A stretch of DNA of 64,000 nt from Siniperca chuatsi (Eukaryota; Chordata; Actinopteri; Centrarchiformes; Sinipercidae): contig NC_058064.1 in the NCBI RefSeq assembly GCF_020085105.1, positions 17,119,823 to 17,183,822 of the forward strand, in the 5' to 3' direction. A program made the position numbers and the translations under genes. Positions 1 to 12,719 of this stretch are shown in pieces (the first letter of the stretch is position 1; the number at the start of each line of letters is the position of its first letter). The notes under the pieces were generated by a model that saw only the letters and a program-made list of their open reading frames with translations, was not told the origin of the DNA and ran no database searches.

Positions 1-78
1 AGCTTATTTTTGTGAGTTACAAAAAGCAAATCATCAAAAACGCATGTGATAAAAAATATTATAAATTTAAAGACGACA

Positions 79-100
79 GTGTGTGTGTGTGTGTGTGTGT
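79..100 (+). repeat. (GT)11 microsatellite against a phyh splice acceptor
   Basis: Eleven GT units run straight into the acceptor ttccag at 101-106, so the usual polypyrimidine tract is replaced by (UG)n in the transcript. Confidence 0.95.
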
Positions 101-106
101 TTCCAG

Positions 107-1729
107 GCCATCTCCTGCCACTATGCCAGCGCTGACTGTTATTACATCGATGTGAAGGGAACCACGCAGGAAAACATAGAGAATGAAGTGAAGGAGATCG
201 CAGCCAGGAAGTACGCTGTAGGCGACGAAATTACCTTCCAGGTCAGACATTGACATTCACAATATGATATACAAAAGGCTTGAAAGTGTTTGATACAGTT
301 TGATTACCTCTGGATTTTTAGATATCATATACTGTTTACACACAATCCTACATGACTATATGAGTTTAATCAGACAAAACACAGATATAGGAGAATGAAT
401 GACAGCACGTACATTGTTGATATTTGGCTTGTCGTTTCTAAATGTGACTGTTGTTTGCAAGCATGCACTTTAAAGCTTAGCTCAATGAGAGGCCAGTGAT
501 GATAACAAATTTTCCCCTGGAGAAAACCTAGAATCAGAGCCTACAGGTGGAAGGAGGTGGGGCTGATAAAATGAAAGACTTTGCAGTGAGATTGAACAGC
601 GACAGGTTAAAAAGTCCTGAACTAGCTTTGGACTCTTCACTGTTTTTCATTAAATTCACACAGATAAAAACTGAAAATGAGTGTCGATGCGTGGCGTCTA
701 AGCTCTGACCTTGTCAGCCCCTGCATGTATGCACTTTAAGCTTAGTGCAATGAGAGAGCAGTGATAACAAATTTAACCCTTAAGGGATTGGACACCTCCG
801 AACAAGGAGAGGAATGTATTCTGGTGAAATCAATGTGGGGCCATTTTTAAAAGCAACATTTTCACTGGATGCACTCCCAGTGATCCACCTGACATGCAGC
901 AGCAGCATGAACTCCATCCAATAGCAGCAGCAGTAAAGAGCACTTGAGCACGAGTAACTGTGAGGATGACGTTCTTTAAATAGACTGCTAAGTTCACCAG
1001 AGATGTACACCAACATCTAAGTAGATATTCTACATAATGTTAAGATCACACTTAGCAGAGCAGCTATTTATAAAATGGTAAAATTACAGCAGCATGTTAT
1101 AACTCAAGTCTGGTAGCAATAACAACATGACTAGCTGATGTCTTGTTATTGTTTACAAGCAGAAGATCTGTGAGGAGTACAATAAAATCCCCCATTATGT
1201 GTCTCTGTCATGAGCTACATTTACCTTGCAATCAGCGTCTGCAAAGCAACAAGTATTTGGAAGCTTGTCATTATCATACATATAATGAGATTGAGCTCAC
1301 CAAGCATGTCATAGTGATGCCTCTGTAGAATTCAATTAAATATGATTTGCCTAAGAGCAAATGTAAATAGTGAAAATACTTAGTTTGGGTGAAGGGAAGC
1401 ATTGGGGATGTGATGCTCAGCAATGTCAGCAGTGACAAGCTGTGGGCTAAAGATGAGTGTGAAGGAAAGCAGCCATTTCTTGCGCTTAAAGATGCTCAGT
1501 GCATTGCAGCTTGCTCAAAAAATGTCCATATATCAGTAAACTGACTGATTAGCTCTGGGACATAATGTGGTTGTATAGATAACATGTTAAAGGAAAAAAA
1601 ATCTTGAGACTTTCAGGAATTTTTCTGAAGGTTTGTTTTTGTTGAACTGACCCTTTAACTCTGTTTCACACACAGGATACCTGGGCTTTCCGAGGCCGCC
1701 TGGTGCAAGGAGAGAGGATTTCACTATAA
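107..1729 (+). CDS. phyh: Phytanoyl-CoA 2-hydroxylase, last two exons (5' partial)
   Basis: Peroxisomal Fe(II)/2-oxoglutarate dioxygenase that 2-hydroxylates phytanoyl-CoA, the first step of alpha-oxidation. Two coding exons are visible: 107-241 (45 codons, phase 0 at both ends, acceptor ttccag, donor CAG|gtcaga) and 1676-1729 (acceptor cacacag, stop TAA at 1727-1729). The peptide starts AISCHYASADCYYIDVKGT and ends DTWAFRGRLVQGERISL, matching the C-terminal 62 residues of vertebrate PHYH almost position for position. From family knowledge, the iron ligands and the 2-oxoglutarate arginine lie just upstream and so are outside the window, as is the N-terminal PTS2 signal. The acceptor at 106 is preceded directly by a (GT)11 tract. 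ucma follows on the same strand, as in other vertebrates. Confidence 0.93.
461..776 (+). repeat. Two diverged direct repeats in the last phyh intron
   Basis: About 50 bases at 461-512 recur at 724-776 with small differences. The shared core reads gcactttaa(a)gcttag, then caatgagag, then cagtgat, then aacaaattt. The copies are roughly 260 bases apart. No coding potential is seen. Confidence 0.6.
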
Positions 1730-4700
1730 AGACACCACAGACGTGCCACGATAAAATAAAAAAAAACGCCACGTGATTGCAGGGTGACCAACCAGTGAGC
1801 TGAAATTAGAACAGATTAATATGGTGATTGGATAAGAAGCAACAGGGCATGTTCACACTGGCACAGAAAGTGTTGTCGTATCATGCAATTCCTAATCGTA
1901 ATGGAAGAATGTAATTCTTAGATTACTTAGTTTATTTAATTGAGGCTTTAGAGTTTGTGCTCATTCTAACATTTTTGAAATGTAATCTAGAGCATGTTGT
2001 TCTAACAGAGAACATAAAATACTGTTTAAACAGAAAATGTTAGTTACCTCATAAGCAAATCGCTACACAGTCCTTAAATAATAAAGCTGACATTCAGTAC
2101 ACTTCCTGCCACTTGCTTTACAGCATTTCACAGCACAAAATTGAAATGCAGTTGTCAGTGAGGTAGAGCGAGGTTGAGAGAGAGATAAAAGTAGAGTGAG
2201 AGAGAGAATACTAACAGCTACACTGAAGCTCTTATTAATTAACACTAACAGAGGCCTTGACCTTATACTGCCTTATAAATGTGTTCATTTTCTTGTGTCT
2301 GTTGATGAATGAATGGATGTTTGTTTTTGTTTTCTAGAATCTTGCTGTGATAAATGTAATGTTTTAATAACATTAGTAATTAAAAAAATGCTATTATAAT
2401 GAGACTTTGTTTTGATTTCCTCTAACGCTTCAGACACAGAAACACACACCTGCCCCTTTGGCCTGTAATGTCATTTATGTCAGTTATGTCATAAGATTAT
2501 AAATAATAAAGTCTACAACATAATTAATCTTGAAATAGTTACACGATATTTATACATTATATACAATAATCCAATTCATGACATAAGTAATATACAGATT
2601 ATGTTAAATCAAGTAAGATCTACATTGCAAACAATATTGTACAGTAACATTTGTTTTCTTCTTGTGTCTTTGTTTAAACCCTGATTTATGATTTATTTAT
2701 TGATTGATTTATCTGAAAAATCTCCTAAAGTTCACTTTGTCCAAGTGCTGACACCGACACACCTGAAAATGTGAATCTTGAACTAGAAAACTTGTGGTTC
2801 ACAAGGGATTATGGGTGGAACAAAATAAAGTCACCTCAGATAAGACTGGTCAGTATCTGCAAGAGTCAAATTTGTTTTTAATCTCTTAACTGGCACGATG
2901 ACGGGTTCCAATAATCAAAACAGGATACAGTCAACTAAACAAGCCACTTGCGAGCCATGTGACTTTTGTTTAAGCCCTAGTTGGCCTGGAATTGGGCAGC
3001 ACCAACCTAAACAAATCAAATTCAAAAACGTAAAAGCAAATTTTGGACTCTTTCTCAGTATTTGCCAGCTGAATTTGCCTTCCATACGTGTTAAAATCAT
3101 ACACACTGCTCTAGGTGCATCAGAGAAAGTTGCTCAACACTGAATGACACTTGAACAGCAACAATCAGTTGTTGGTCTCAGAGGGTTTGGCTGTTTTCAG
3201 ATGTAGGTCCAGTTATTTCCTGGCTCCCCACTGGAACCCTCCAAAACAAACACCTGATCCAGCACAGCTAAGAATGTGTGTGTGTGTGGGTGTATTTAAA
3301 CAGCGTCTTTATTCAAACCCAGAGGGAAGCGCTCAGCTCTTAGTTTAAATTCAGAAATGCAGGAAATTCATTCACATGCAGGAGGACTGAAATGTTGGAG
3401 GCTTTGTCACAGTCAGCATCACAGAAGGTGGTGGCCTCACACACACATACTGTACATATGTTATGTACACACACTTACTGTATGTTGACACCCAAATGTA
3501 CAGAGCGACACACACTCAAAAACTTACACATGCATATGAGCAGTCTATGATATAAAAGCAGACTCAGGCACAATTACACATATACACCCACATAGGCAAA
3601 AACTTAATATATATGCATAATACCCATATGAAAACACACTTTTTCACATGCACATACATGCACACATAAATGTACAAATGCACACACAGCAGCAAATAGT
3701 TTCTCACAGCAAATAGTTTCTCACACACAGGTCTAACTGCAGGCTCATTTACTGCTAAATGTTTCCCAGACTCCAGATCTGTTGTCGTTTTTCTGAGCAA
3801 AGTGGCCAATCGTCTGTGCCCAGTTTCATTTGGAGGAAACTGAAACACATTTCAGATTTCACTACATCGCACACAGTCAAAGGAAAAACAACAACTTTGC
3901 ATCTCTCAGTTTAAGCAAAATTCCTCACATGCAGTTCAATAGCTGTGAGCACAATGTAGCATTAACCACAGGTTAGTGCAATAAGGTATGCTAAACCCTG
4001 AGATCATTCCTACCTGGAACGATAATGAATGGGTCCAGCACAGCATCAAGATGTTACCGCCTGCACACACCCTGCCTGCAAGGAAATATACATCATTCAT
4101 ATAGAAAGGCAGCAATGCACAATAGAGCTTGTCATAAAATTTCTGAGCACAGCAGGTTTGTTAAATTCTATGCTATTAAATAGTGTTATAAAGTGGTATT
4201 ATTTTGCAATGCCTACAAATTATCTATACAGTATAATATTCCATCTTATTTTGAGGTGATTTAGGATTGATTTCAGCTTTAAACTTTGTCACGCAGTCTT
4301 CAAACTGCAAACTGACCTATTAACCTCGCTTAATACAGTTCAAGCTTAATGAACTTTGGCCAGCAAACTCAAATTTAACCCGTGACACAAAGAAAATACA
4401 CAAATCATGGCATCCATCAATGAACAACTAACCGTGGAAGACTATATGAACTTCATCCACCTACAGACACAAAAGGGCCATCAACCTCCAGGATCTTTGA
4501 TAACTGATTGGCTGGTGGTGAGAGACGTGTCCTCATTCATGTCCGCTCATCCACCCATATTAGACAGCATATGACCGGATTTGAAAATACTTGGCCAAAG
4601 AGATGCATCTCAAAGATAACATGTAGTACATACTAACAACATTTGACATTATTTGATGTCCTTGTCCTCTCTCTTTAAAAAAGAGACTTTGCGCTGTAAA

Positions 4701-5660
4701 GTGCAGTTTGGGGCTCTGTCTGCTGGTGTGATTACTTAATGTCTTGCAGCAGTCACCAAAGCAGCAGACCAGTCTCTGTTTCCTCGGTTAACAGTCCATC
4801 CTGACCACCTTTTTCTCTCTCAGAATTTGAAACAGAGGCAGAAAGTCTTGGCGCGTTTAAAGCTGCTCTAATCAATAGTTTCATATTTACAATGGGTCAT
4901 AATGTATGACTATGTGCGATGTGAAAGGGGTTGCTCATGGTGACACACCCAGAATTTTCACCAACTTCAGTTCCTCTCAGCTCTACAGAGCATTTCAGCA
5001 TCTTTTCAGCGAATTGTTTTGGTTATCCGCTCTCACTGCTCTCATCAACCTCAGCCACAGCAGGCAGCTGTTTTCAGCAAAGAAAAGCTCTGATATACCC
5101 ACAGTACACTACCTGCCCAGCACTCAACGGTAGACAGACAAAATAAGGGACTAGCCAGTGACCGAAACAGAACTATTGGGCTTACATTCATGAGGGGACC
5201 AGAAACACAACTCCAAATGAATGCTAATGTTGCTCCATGTCTGCTGGATGTGTACATGTTGTTACAAAGCACTGAAGACAATATATATATAATGATTGCT
5301 ATTTATTTATTTATTTTTGGTGAATCCAATCATCAAATCAAAACTCAAACTGCGTTCAAATCTTTTCAGCTCAGTACCATTTTGGGGCCTCCAATGCACA
5401 GTGATGTCTTCTACTGCCCTCTTCTTCTCTTCATTAATTCACCTCACCCTCTCACTCCTCCGTTTCCTCTTCCTTGTTTTCATCTCCTTGAGCAATTGAA
5501 ATTCCAGCAGCTTCCCTCCCCTCTCTTCCTCTTTCTCCTCCCACTCTCCCTGCCTCTGCCACCTTCCTCCCTTTCCTCCCTCATCTTTCTCTCCTCTCTC
5601 AATTCACTTCAGTTAGGTGTGCTGTTACGTCCAGCAGAGTTCTTGCTTTTCTCTCTCAAG
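1730..5660. other. phyh-ucma intergenic interval with phyh 3' UTR
   Basis: No exon was found in this 3.9 kb. Candidate phyh poly(A) signals (aataaa) occur near 2080 and 2503. The tract 3440-3720 is rich in short CA runs without being a clean repeat. 5440-5600 is a strongly pyrimidine-rich stretch leading into the ucma first exon. Confidence 0.6.
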
Positions 5661-8575
5661 ATGTCCTGGACTCAAGTCTTTGTGCTCTCTTCGCTCACCA
5701 CCCTCCTCATCCTCACCTGTGAGTACCTTGTCTGGGTATGTGGTGTGGGGTGGGGGGGGGGGTATTTAGGATTATACATCCCCAGGGGAGTAATTATTGT
5801 GTTAGTTACAGTCGCACAGTATAGTTTTGAGGGTATAAAGCACTGATATGTGCTGTCATCCTGTAATATGGAAAAAAAAAAATAGAAATCATTGTACAAT
5901 CATATTTGGAGGCAATAAGGACTGGTGTGAAACTTTGTAAAACTTTTCTAAAAGTTGTAAAAGTCCATTTGTACAATAAATGCTGATTGTTAAATTTCAT
6001 GTAAATTAAATTGACTCCCAAATTTGCATTAAAATTTTAAGTCATGTTTTCAGTGATGAGTATAGGCAGGTAAGGAAAGTAAGCACTGTATGTTTGGCTG
6101 TACGAGCCAAGGAAACATATTTTCTTTCATTTAAAGAGAGAAACAAAAGCTGTAATTTTGCCTGGAGATGTCCAGTAGTCTTCCAGAGGACAGTCTGAAT
6201 CTCACGATGAATGTGTCTAGAGGACAGCTGTGACCCAGACCAATCAGTGAACTACTGGGCGTGGTATAGATAATGAAGACAATCTTTTGGGCCTTTGCCA
6301 GACCAGTGAGTGAAGTGAAAATTGGTTATGGATACTTAAATCCTATTTTAATCTGCTGGTTTAATCGATCATTTGTAAAGGGACAATTTTAGTCCACACA
6401 ACCTTCTGTATATTAGTGACGACAGAGGTCCGCTTGTAGTACTAATCACGTGTGACTCAATTTCTATATTCTGTATTTTTAGCTTACATGTATTTGTTGG
6501 TGGCAGTTTCTTTTGTATTGTCTTTGAGACATGATTTCTAACAGTAAGCTGAAGCAACACCTAAGTAGAGGTCTTTTTTGGCACAAATATCAAACACTGG
6601 CTATCTATTCCGTAGATACATTAGATTAGATTAGATTAAACTTTATTGTCATTACACATGTACAAGTACAAGGCAACGAAATGCAGTCTAGGTCTAACCA
6701 GAAGTGCAATAAGCAAGTGCAGGATATAAAGTGTGTGCAGAAATGCAGGGTAGAGCAGTATTATGAAGATATTTTACAAGTGGTACTATGGACATTATAT
6801 ACAGATGGCATTACTATAAACAGAAGTATACTGATGGATATGTACAATAATGAATTTGACTGGGCAGAACAGCAGTGCAATGAATATAAAGTAGTGCAAT
6901 TTATGGAAATAGTTAACAGTGCAGTAGATGAGTTATTGCAGTATTCACTACATAGTACTGGAGTGCAAATGATGCAGTATATGTATAAATAAATAGTCCG
7001 GTAGTGCAAATGAACATGTGATACATGGTCTTCGTGGTCCGCTTTATCATTGAGATACAGAAATAAGCACGTTGAATTCTGTTTTTCAAGCTCTTTAAGC
7101 TTAACACTCATTAATATAAGGTCATTTACATTGAGTTTTTTTAGTACATATTTTCAGATTCTTAAACACGTACAAATCCTACGCAGATTTAAAGATTAGT
7201 GTATACAAATCAGAGTATGCACACACTGACTGAGATACAGTTTTACAACTATCAACATGCATTTGCTAATAATATTGTTACAGTATTGGCCCCATACACA
7301 TGCTTCAGTGTAAAGAAAGGAAATTATAATTTCTCCTAATAGTTTCCAGTGTGGTGGACAGTGCTGCGGTCCGGGACGACTCAAAAGCAGGCGATCCTAA
7401 AGGTGATACCCGTTCAACCCTTCTAACTATTTCACATACCCTTGCCCCACATGTCTTCCTTATGTGACTTTCACCCTCTGACCTCTGACTTTTAGGGGCA
7501 GCGCAGCAGGTGTTCATGCCCGAGTCGGACGCCTCTAACTTCTTCAAACGCCGCAGTCGCCGCTCATCCCGATACTATGCTGAGCTCCAAGGTAAGTTCT
7601 TCACTATCTGTTTAAAGGTGGGGTATGCGATTCTAATCCAATACACGTCTTTTTATCAAGTTCAGCAAATATCTCCTCACGGTCCGCTAGCTGTCCGTTC
7701 TGTGTGCGCGCTGAAGAAAACTGTTTGTACACAATCCTGGCTCTGTAAATGGGAAACAAACAAAGTGACTCGGACCGAGCCACACAACACTATTCCAGCC
7801 ATGATTTGTGTGTCAGCTAACGTTAAATGACTCCCCTACAGACATTCAGCTTACTTTCTAGTTTGCCAAGACATGCTGTTGTTGTGATGTTAGCTGTAGT
7901 AGCAGGAGAGTTGTGAGTATCGCTGTCTGGAGCTGCTGTGCTGGCTCTGGGAAACCGTCTCGTCCTCTCTGGCTGTTAGCTTCGCAGCAGCAACTGTAGG
8001 GACAGTTTGCTAACCCACAACCTAGCTAACGTTAGTTACACTACTTGCTGCGTCGTTGTTCGCTCTGTATCATGGCATTTGTCATGGTATTGGATTTCTC
8101 CAGAATCCGTACCCCACCTTTAACGTGTCTATTAATATAACAGTAGTTGGCTGCTTTATCCACCAGGAAGAAATTGTTTAGAGCTGTCTACTTAAGGGCT
8201 GTCCGTCATCTAGCTGGCAGAAAACCAGCAGGATCAGGAGTAAAGTGGTTGGTCTGTGGTTTGAAGACGGGGGTGGGGTTATATTTATTTATATTTGGTG
8301 TTATGTGTGGTTGATTTGCCCCAATGTTGCCTGAGTGGTTGATGTGGCCACACTGTGGGCAGTCTAAAATATGGCATGTTTGGCCTCCCGTAGTCCACTT
8401 GTGAATGTGAATGTGTGTGTGTGGGAGTGTTATTGGTTTGTAGTTGGACTCTGAAGATGATATGGTTTGAGTTTTTGACTGCAAGCTGTGAAAGTTCAAG
8501 AGAGAAATAGAGAGAGAGTAATGGAAACTCAAGCAGGTGTTGTTCTATACAGTAGCAGCTCTTAAATCTGAAACA

Positions 8576-8611
<36 letters not shown>

Positions 8612-11600
8612 CTGGAGGCTACAGAAGGAGTCACAGGGTAGTATGGAGCAGGCTCTCCCTCTCTCAGTTTCTCAGTACAATAAGCTCATTCTTCTTCCTC
8701 CATCCTGTACAATACACAACGCTAACACACCTCAAACTAAGTGGAGAAACACACAAATGAGAAGTGTTTCAGGACATTCGAGCAAACACAGAGGAATTTA
8801 TTATCATACTCTATCACCAAAATAACTTTTCAAAAACTAAAAACAGCATTCCTTTACTCGTTTAGCTGAGATAAGCCTAAAACTGGCCAGACATGTCAAA
8901 ATGCTGCTGACAACAGTGATTTTAATCTTTTCAGTAAAGTATGTCCTTGTTAATTCATCTCTTTTCTGGTGGAAAACCCATCAGAGCACCAAAAGTGGGC
9001 CTCGGCTCCCAACAAACAGCCGCACATTCTTGGAAAAAAATAAAACACTTAGAAAAGGGCTGATTATGTCCCTTGCCAGCTCCATTCATGGACCTGAGGG
9101 GGCAGCTGTGTGAGTGTTTGTAAGGACTTTTTTTGCCAGAAAAGTGATGCACAGGTTGCTTAGGCCTGAATGCAAGGCGCTGCGGTTCCATGCTAGCAAA
9201 TGATCATACCTAGGATGTATTTAATTTGCGAGTGTTTGAGATCCTACCTCAGTCGGCACTGAGAATAGCTTGCTGTGGTTTGTCAGCTAATTTCATTATT
9301 TCATATAATCTTTTTAACCTGATTAAGTCTAAGATACAAAAGACCAAAATTTACTAGAGAGAAATTTCCTCCTTGCTGCATTGCTCCATTATTTAAAAGA
9401 CAACACACAAATCGGGTGTGTGTAATATTTCCAACAGATGTCGGATGATTGCATAACCAAGTGTGACAGTTCAATGCAATTTTTTTTATAGCCATGGTTG
9501 TCTTGTCCAAACATCTTGTGAATTTCCTCTATATGCCTTTCCTTTCCTTTATGATCTTTTATTTTGAGGTCAAGGAGAGATAGTTAGGAAAGACAAAAGG
9601 TCATTATTTCTTAGAAATACGTGGTGGAGTTTACATAGATAATTAGAGTAAGTCTCATGCTATCACTTTAGCATACTCCATGTTCGATAATTGAAGGCTA
9701 AACGCTAATGAGAAAATGAAAACCCTATTACAGGGTGGATTTATTTTAGATTCTGTCCCTATTCGATTCTCACAAAAGTAAATAACACCAATAATCTAGC
9801 CCTCAGCTAAGAAGAGGCCCCAGAAGGAGCTAATACTTGATCAATTTACTTCATTTTTAAAAAGTAGGATGAATTTGCAGTGTCAAAATTAAGACAGGAT
9901 GGGAAAAACAGAGAGGCAGCACACATACCTATAGTTTTACATGTGAAGTTAGTGTGAAAGTGGGTGTGAGCCATGTATCCTACAGAGCAACTAAGCACCA
10001 AATCACAGGCCTATTTGGAGGGAAAATGTGTGTTTACATGAAATGTAGTGATGTAATCCCTACACTTTTCACAAGCTTGTTGTAATTCAAGTAAAATGAG
10101 GGAGTAAAAGAAAAACACAGTCAGCTTAGTAATGTCTAATGTATACAGTGGCTGCCCTGTGCCTGCATGGGCTAGGATGTTTGGTTTTGTACAGTGAGGA
10201 AGCGGGAGGGAGGTGTAGGTGTTTACAAAAATGTATAATACGTTACAGTAAGTGGTATGGATTACCCACATTTATTTGCTTTTACACCTCACTAGACTCA
10301 GTATACACTTATGTAAATCTAATAATTATGTAAACATGAGGTACTTATTTAACCTTGGTTGTTATTATCAGAGTTTAAAATGTTTGATTCTGTTTGGGGT
10401 TTTCCAGTTACCTAATGGTTAACAAGACTAAGAGTCTACAGCCATGCTAGCGGTTCAGGCTAGAGGAAAGGTCAGGGAATCACCTCTGGGACCATGAATG
10501 TCCATTTATAATTGAATGTCAATCCATCAAATAGCTGTTGAGATATTTCAGCCTGGACCAAAGTGGTATACTGACGATCAACAGACAAATATTATACCAT
10601 CCCTTGAGCCATGCCACTAACATAGCAACAAATCACACAGCAGACAATACAGTGGGTTGTTTAAGGAGGGAACAGTAGCAGCTGCACCTGCTTCATCTAT
10701 CATGTGAGTTGGTGTATACAGATAAAATTGTTGGCTTACTCCTCCTCTCTCCTTTTTCCCTCCACAGCTGAGCAGAGGGTAAGGCTTGCTACGAATGAGC
10801 GGAGGAGGGAGTACAATGAGGAGCAAAGGGATGAGTATGAGAATTACGCTGAGGAGGAGCGTGATGGTAAGACCTGGATGCAGCTGCTTTCAGTTACATA
10901 TGCTATCCTGTTAACTCTGTCTTTCCTCGAAATGAGGGTAGTCATCAAAATGCTTGAATGACAAAATGGCAGACAAACAAAACCAGAAATTAATTCCAGC
11001 TTCTGTGAAATAACCCTCCATCAAAGCTTCATTTTCACCTCTTCCAGAGGAGTGAAAATACAAACATTTAACATTAAATGTCTCAAGACACCGAATGAAA
11101 CAGAAAGATGAAGCATAGAGACTTTGTATCAGTAAACACATGCTAATTTAGCAACTTTGTGTCATGTTGTGAGGGCTGATACTTGCAAAAAAAACTGACA
11201 TTTACTTGAAGTCATCATGAGAGGGCTCACTGGAGAGAACACATTGAGGGAAGACAGAGTTCTAGTTTGGATCTTGAATGAACTTCACGGCACCCACGAG
11301 CCTCTGGACCACAGCAGAGTGCCTGAGACTCCACACCAAATCAAAGTGTCCATTTGTGGTCTACCCCAAGCTGACAATCTTGCCTGTGGTTGTCTGTCCG
11401 GTGTGATATAGTTGCAGTGACGGTTTCTAAACTAAGAACTGCTAACCATAAAGATGTGACTGGGTTTTATATGTAAGATACACAGTGTTTTGGGTCAATG
11501 AGTTGTTATAGGAAAACAAAAATATCTCCACCAGGTCTAAGGAACACACCAAGGTTTTGTCGAAACTGCCTCATTGGTCATATTACATAAGAGTATAAAT

Positions 11601-12568
11601 GTCAAAAACTTATTTTTTATATGTCTATAGATTGTTGGCTCTTTATGCTGCATTCACACCAAGTCAATTGCTAGCCTTGTGGTCACTCCAGTTCAAAGGA
11701 AATTTAGCTATTTTTATCATGTTACATATTTGTAGCAGGTTATTAACAAGTGAAACCAAATACAAACAAACTGTATTTATTAGCTGAATTGACTGTATTA
11801 GTGTTAATATTGGATTTTATGTAGGTGTAACTGCCAGCGCTTGTAGTTGGTTTCACCAAGTTGGAGATATCTTAGCTAACAGAAATCCCCAATATCTCTC
11901 AGAATTACAACTACAACTAACATTAATGGTTTTTCATGCCCAGCAGCTTGTACAGTCTATACGATAATATGTATGCGGCTTTACTAATACTAAAGCATAC
12001 ACCTAGCTAAATGCTAACAATTTAGAGCACTAGCATTAGCCCTAATGAGGACAAGGATATTTTAGCAAGAATTTGTTGTCCCTGGTTTTAAATACATTTG
12101 ACTTAAACATGCAATAAAACACAACATTGACATATTATCACCTTATAAAGTTGATATGGAGAATGTGTTGGCAAACAGCTATTTACACAACCAGCAGACA
12201 GAGAGCATCATTAGCTTTCATTTGGGGTCACGTTGCAGGCCCCATCACAAATGTACGTTCAATATTCACTCTCCTTTTAGCTCTGTTTGTTCTCCAGTAA
12301 CTCCTGAGGGAAATATTTGGCTGTTTAGTCACTGAATGCTCCACTATGTTCTCCAGCCAGTTGCTAATTTTGTCTGTCTGCTGTTTGGTGCTGCACAGGT
12401 AGCATACTGCTAATTTCATGTGATCCTTTGTTAATATAAAAAATATTGATTATAGCCACTTTAACTTTTTTATCCACAGAGCAGAATGAGAGATCGAGGG
12501 AGACGAATGAGCAGTTGCGAGAGTTCCACTACGATGGCCTCTATCCTCGCTACTACTGGTTCCACTGA
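5661..12568 (+). CDS. ucma: Upper zone of growth plate and cartilage matrix associated protein (Gla-rich protein)
   Basis: Secreted vitamin-K-dependent matrix protein linked to cartilage and to control of calcification. Five exons: 5661-5718, 7343-7402, 7496-7591, 10768-10866 and 12480-12568. Their 402 nt give 133 aa (human about 138) with every junction in phase 1. Residues 1-20 (MSWTQVFVLSSLTTLLILTF) are a signal peptide. Exon 3 encodes VFMPESDASNFFKRRSRRSS, the conserved propeptide end with dibasic/furin-like sites at residues 57-65. Exons 4-5 carry the Glu-dense, Arg-rich domain (NERRREYNEEQRDEYENYAE), about 16 Glu that are candidate gamma-carboxylation sites, and the conserved end REFHYDGLYPRYYWFH. 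The exon 2 acceptor (cctaatag at 7335-7342) is the one that keeps the frame. A poly(A) signal lies at 12709-12714. Introns 3 and 4 carry MITEs. Convergent with mcm10. Teleosts can carry two ucma paralogues; I cannot tell which this is. Confidence 0.95.
6626..7015 (+). repeat. Interspersed repeat beginning with a (GATTA)n tract, ucma intron 1
   Basis: Starts with a short gattagattagatta tract, then actttattgtcattacacat and recurrent 'agtgcaa' words (around 6704, 6892, 6962 and 7003). I recognise this layout as a common teleost interspersed repeat but cannot name the family. An open frame of about 100 codons inside it shows no protein-family features. Confidence 0.5.
7612..8123. mobile_element. 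MITE, family D copy 1, in ucma intron 3
   Basis: Bounded by imperfect inverted repeats: left end ttaaaggtggggtatgcgat (7612) and right end ...atccgtaccccacctttaa (to 8123). The reverse complement of the right end reads ttaaaggtggggtacggat. Length is 512 bases with no open transposase frame. The left end starts only about 20 bases after the exon 3 donor. A second, truncated copy in reverse orientation lies at 47001-47319. Confidence 0.8.
8576..8609 (+). repeat. (AC)n microsatellite
   Basis: About 17 AC units within ucma intron 3. Confidence 0.95.
10420..10626 (+). repeat. Interspersed repeat family A, copy 1 (internally deleted)
   Basis: Shares the start aacaagactaagagtct and 'agccatgctagc', the middle block tcaatccatcaaatagctgt / tgagatatttcagcctgga, and the end 'gagccatgccactaacatagc' with the copy at 60238-60722. 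The long middle section present in that copy is missing here. Lies in ucma intron 3. Confidence 0.75.
12110..12464 (+). mobile_element. MITE family B, copy 1, abutting the ucma exon 5 acceptor
   Basis: Shares long blocks with copies at 42620-43182 and 45566-46126, including gctccactatgttct, ttgtctgtctgctgtttg and the terminal aaaaatattgattatagc..ctttaa. The conserved right end stops at 12464, 15 bases before exon 5 of ucma starts at 12480. The left terminus is diverged. Confidence 0.75.
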
Positions 12569-12708
12569 GCTGTCGCATGTCTGAGCTACAGCCCCTCTCG
12601 TTGGAGCAGTGATACTGCCATCACCTTTAACCTGTACCAAAGGCGATTCCTGACACTTTGAGAGCAAGAGCTCAAGTTATCTGTATTTTTACCTACTTTA
12701 ATCTACAA

Positions 12709-12714
12709 AATAAA
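12709..12714 (+). terminator. ucma poly(A) signal aataaa
   Basis: Canonical aataaa about 140 bases after the ucma stop codon, followed by a T-rich stretch. Confidence 0.75.
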
Positions 12715-12719
12715 GGTTT

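Noticed and set aside
5661-5735. Alternative ucma exon 1 ending at the GTATGT donor (5736)
   Set aside because: It would end in phase 0 and read into a stop in exon 2. The donor at 5719 gives phase 1 at every junction and the expected protein.
5190-5846. Open frame of 218 codons over the ucma first exon
   Set aside because: Its length comes from a pyrimidine-rich stretch coding Leu/Pro/Ser runs. Only 5661-5718 is real coding sequence, shown by the signal peptide and in-phase splicing to exon 2.
6681-6992. 103-codon plus-strand frame
   Set aside because: Falls inside an interspersed repeat in ucma intron 1 and has no recognisable domain.
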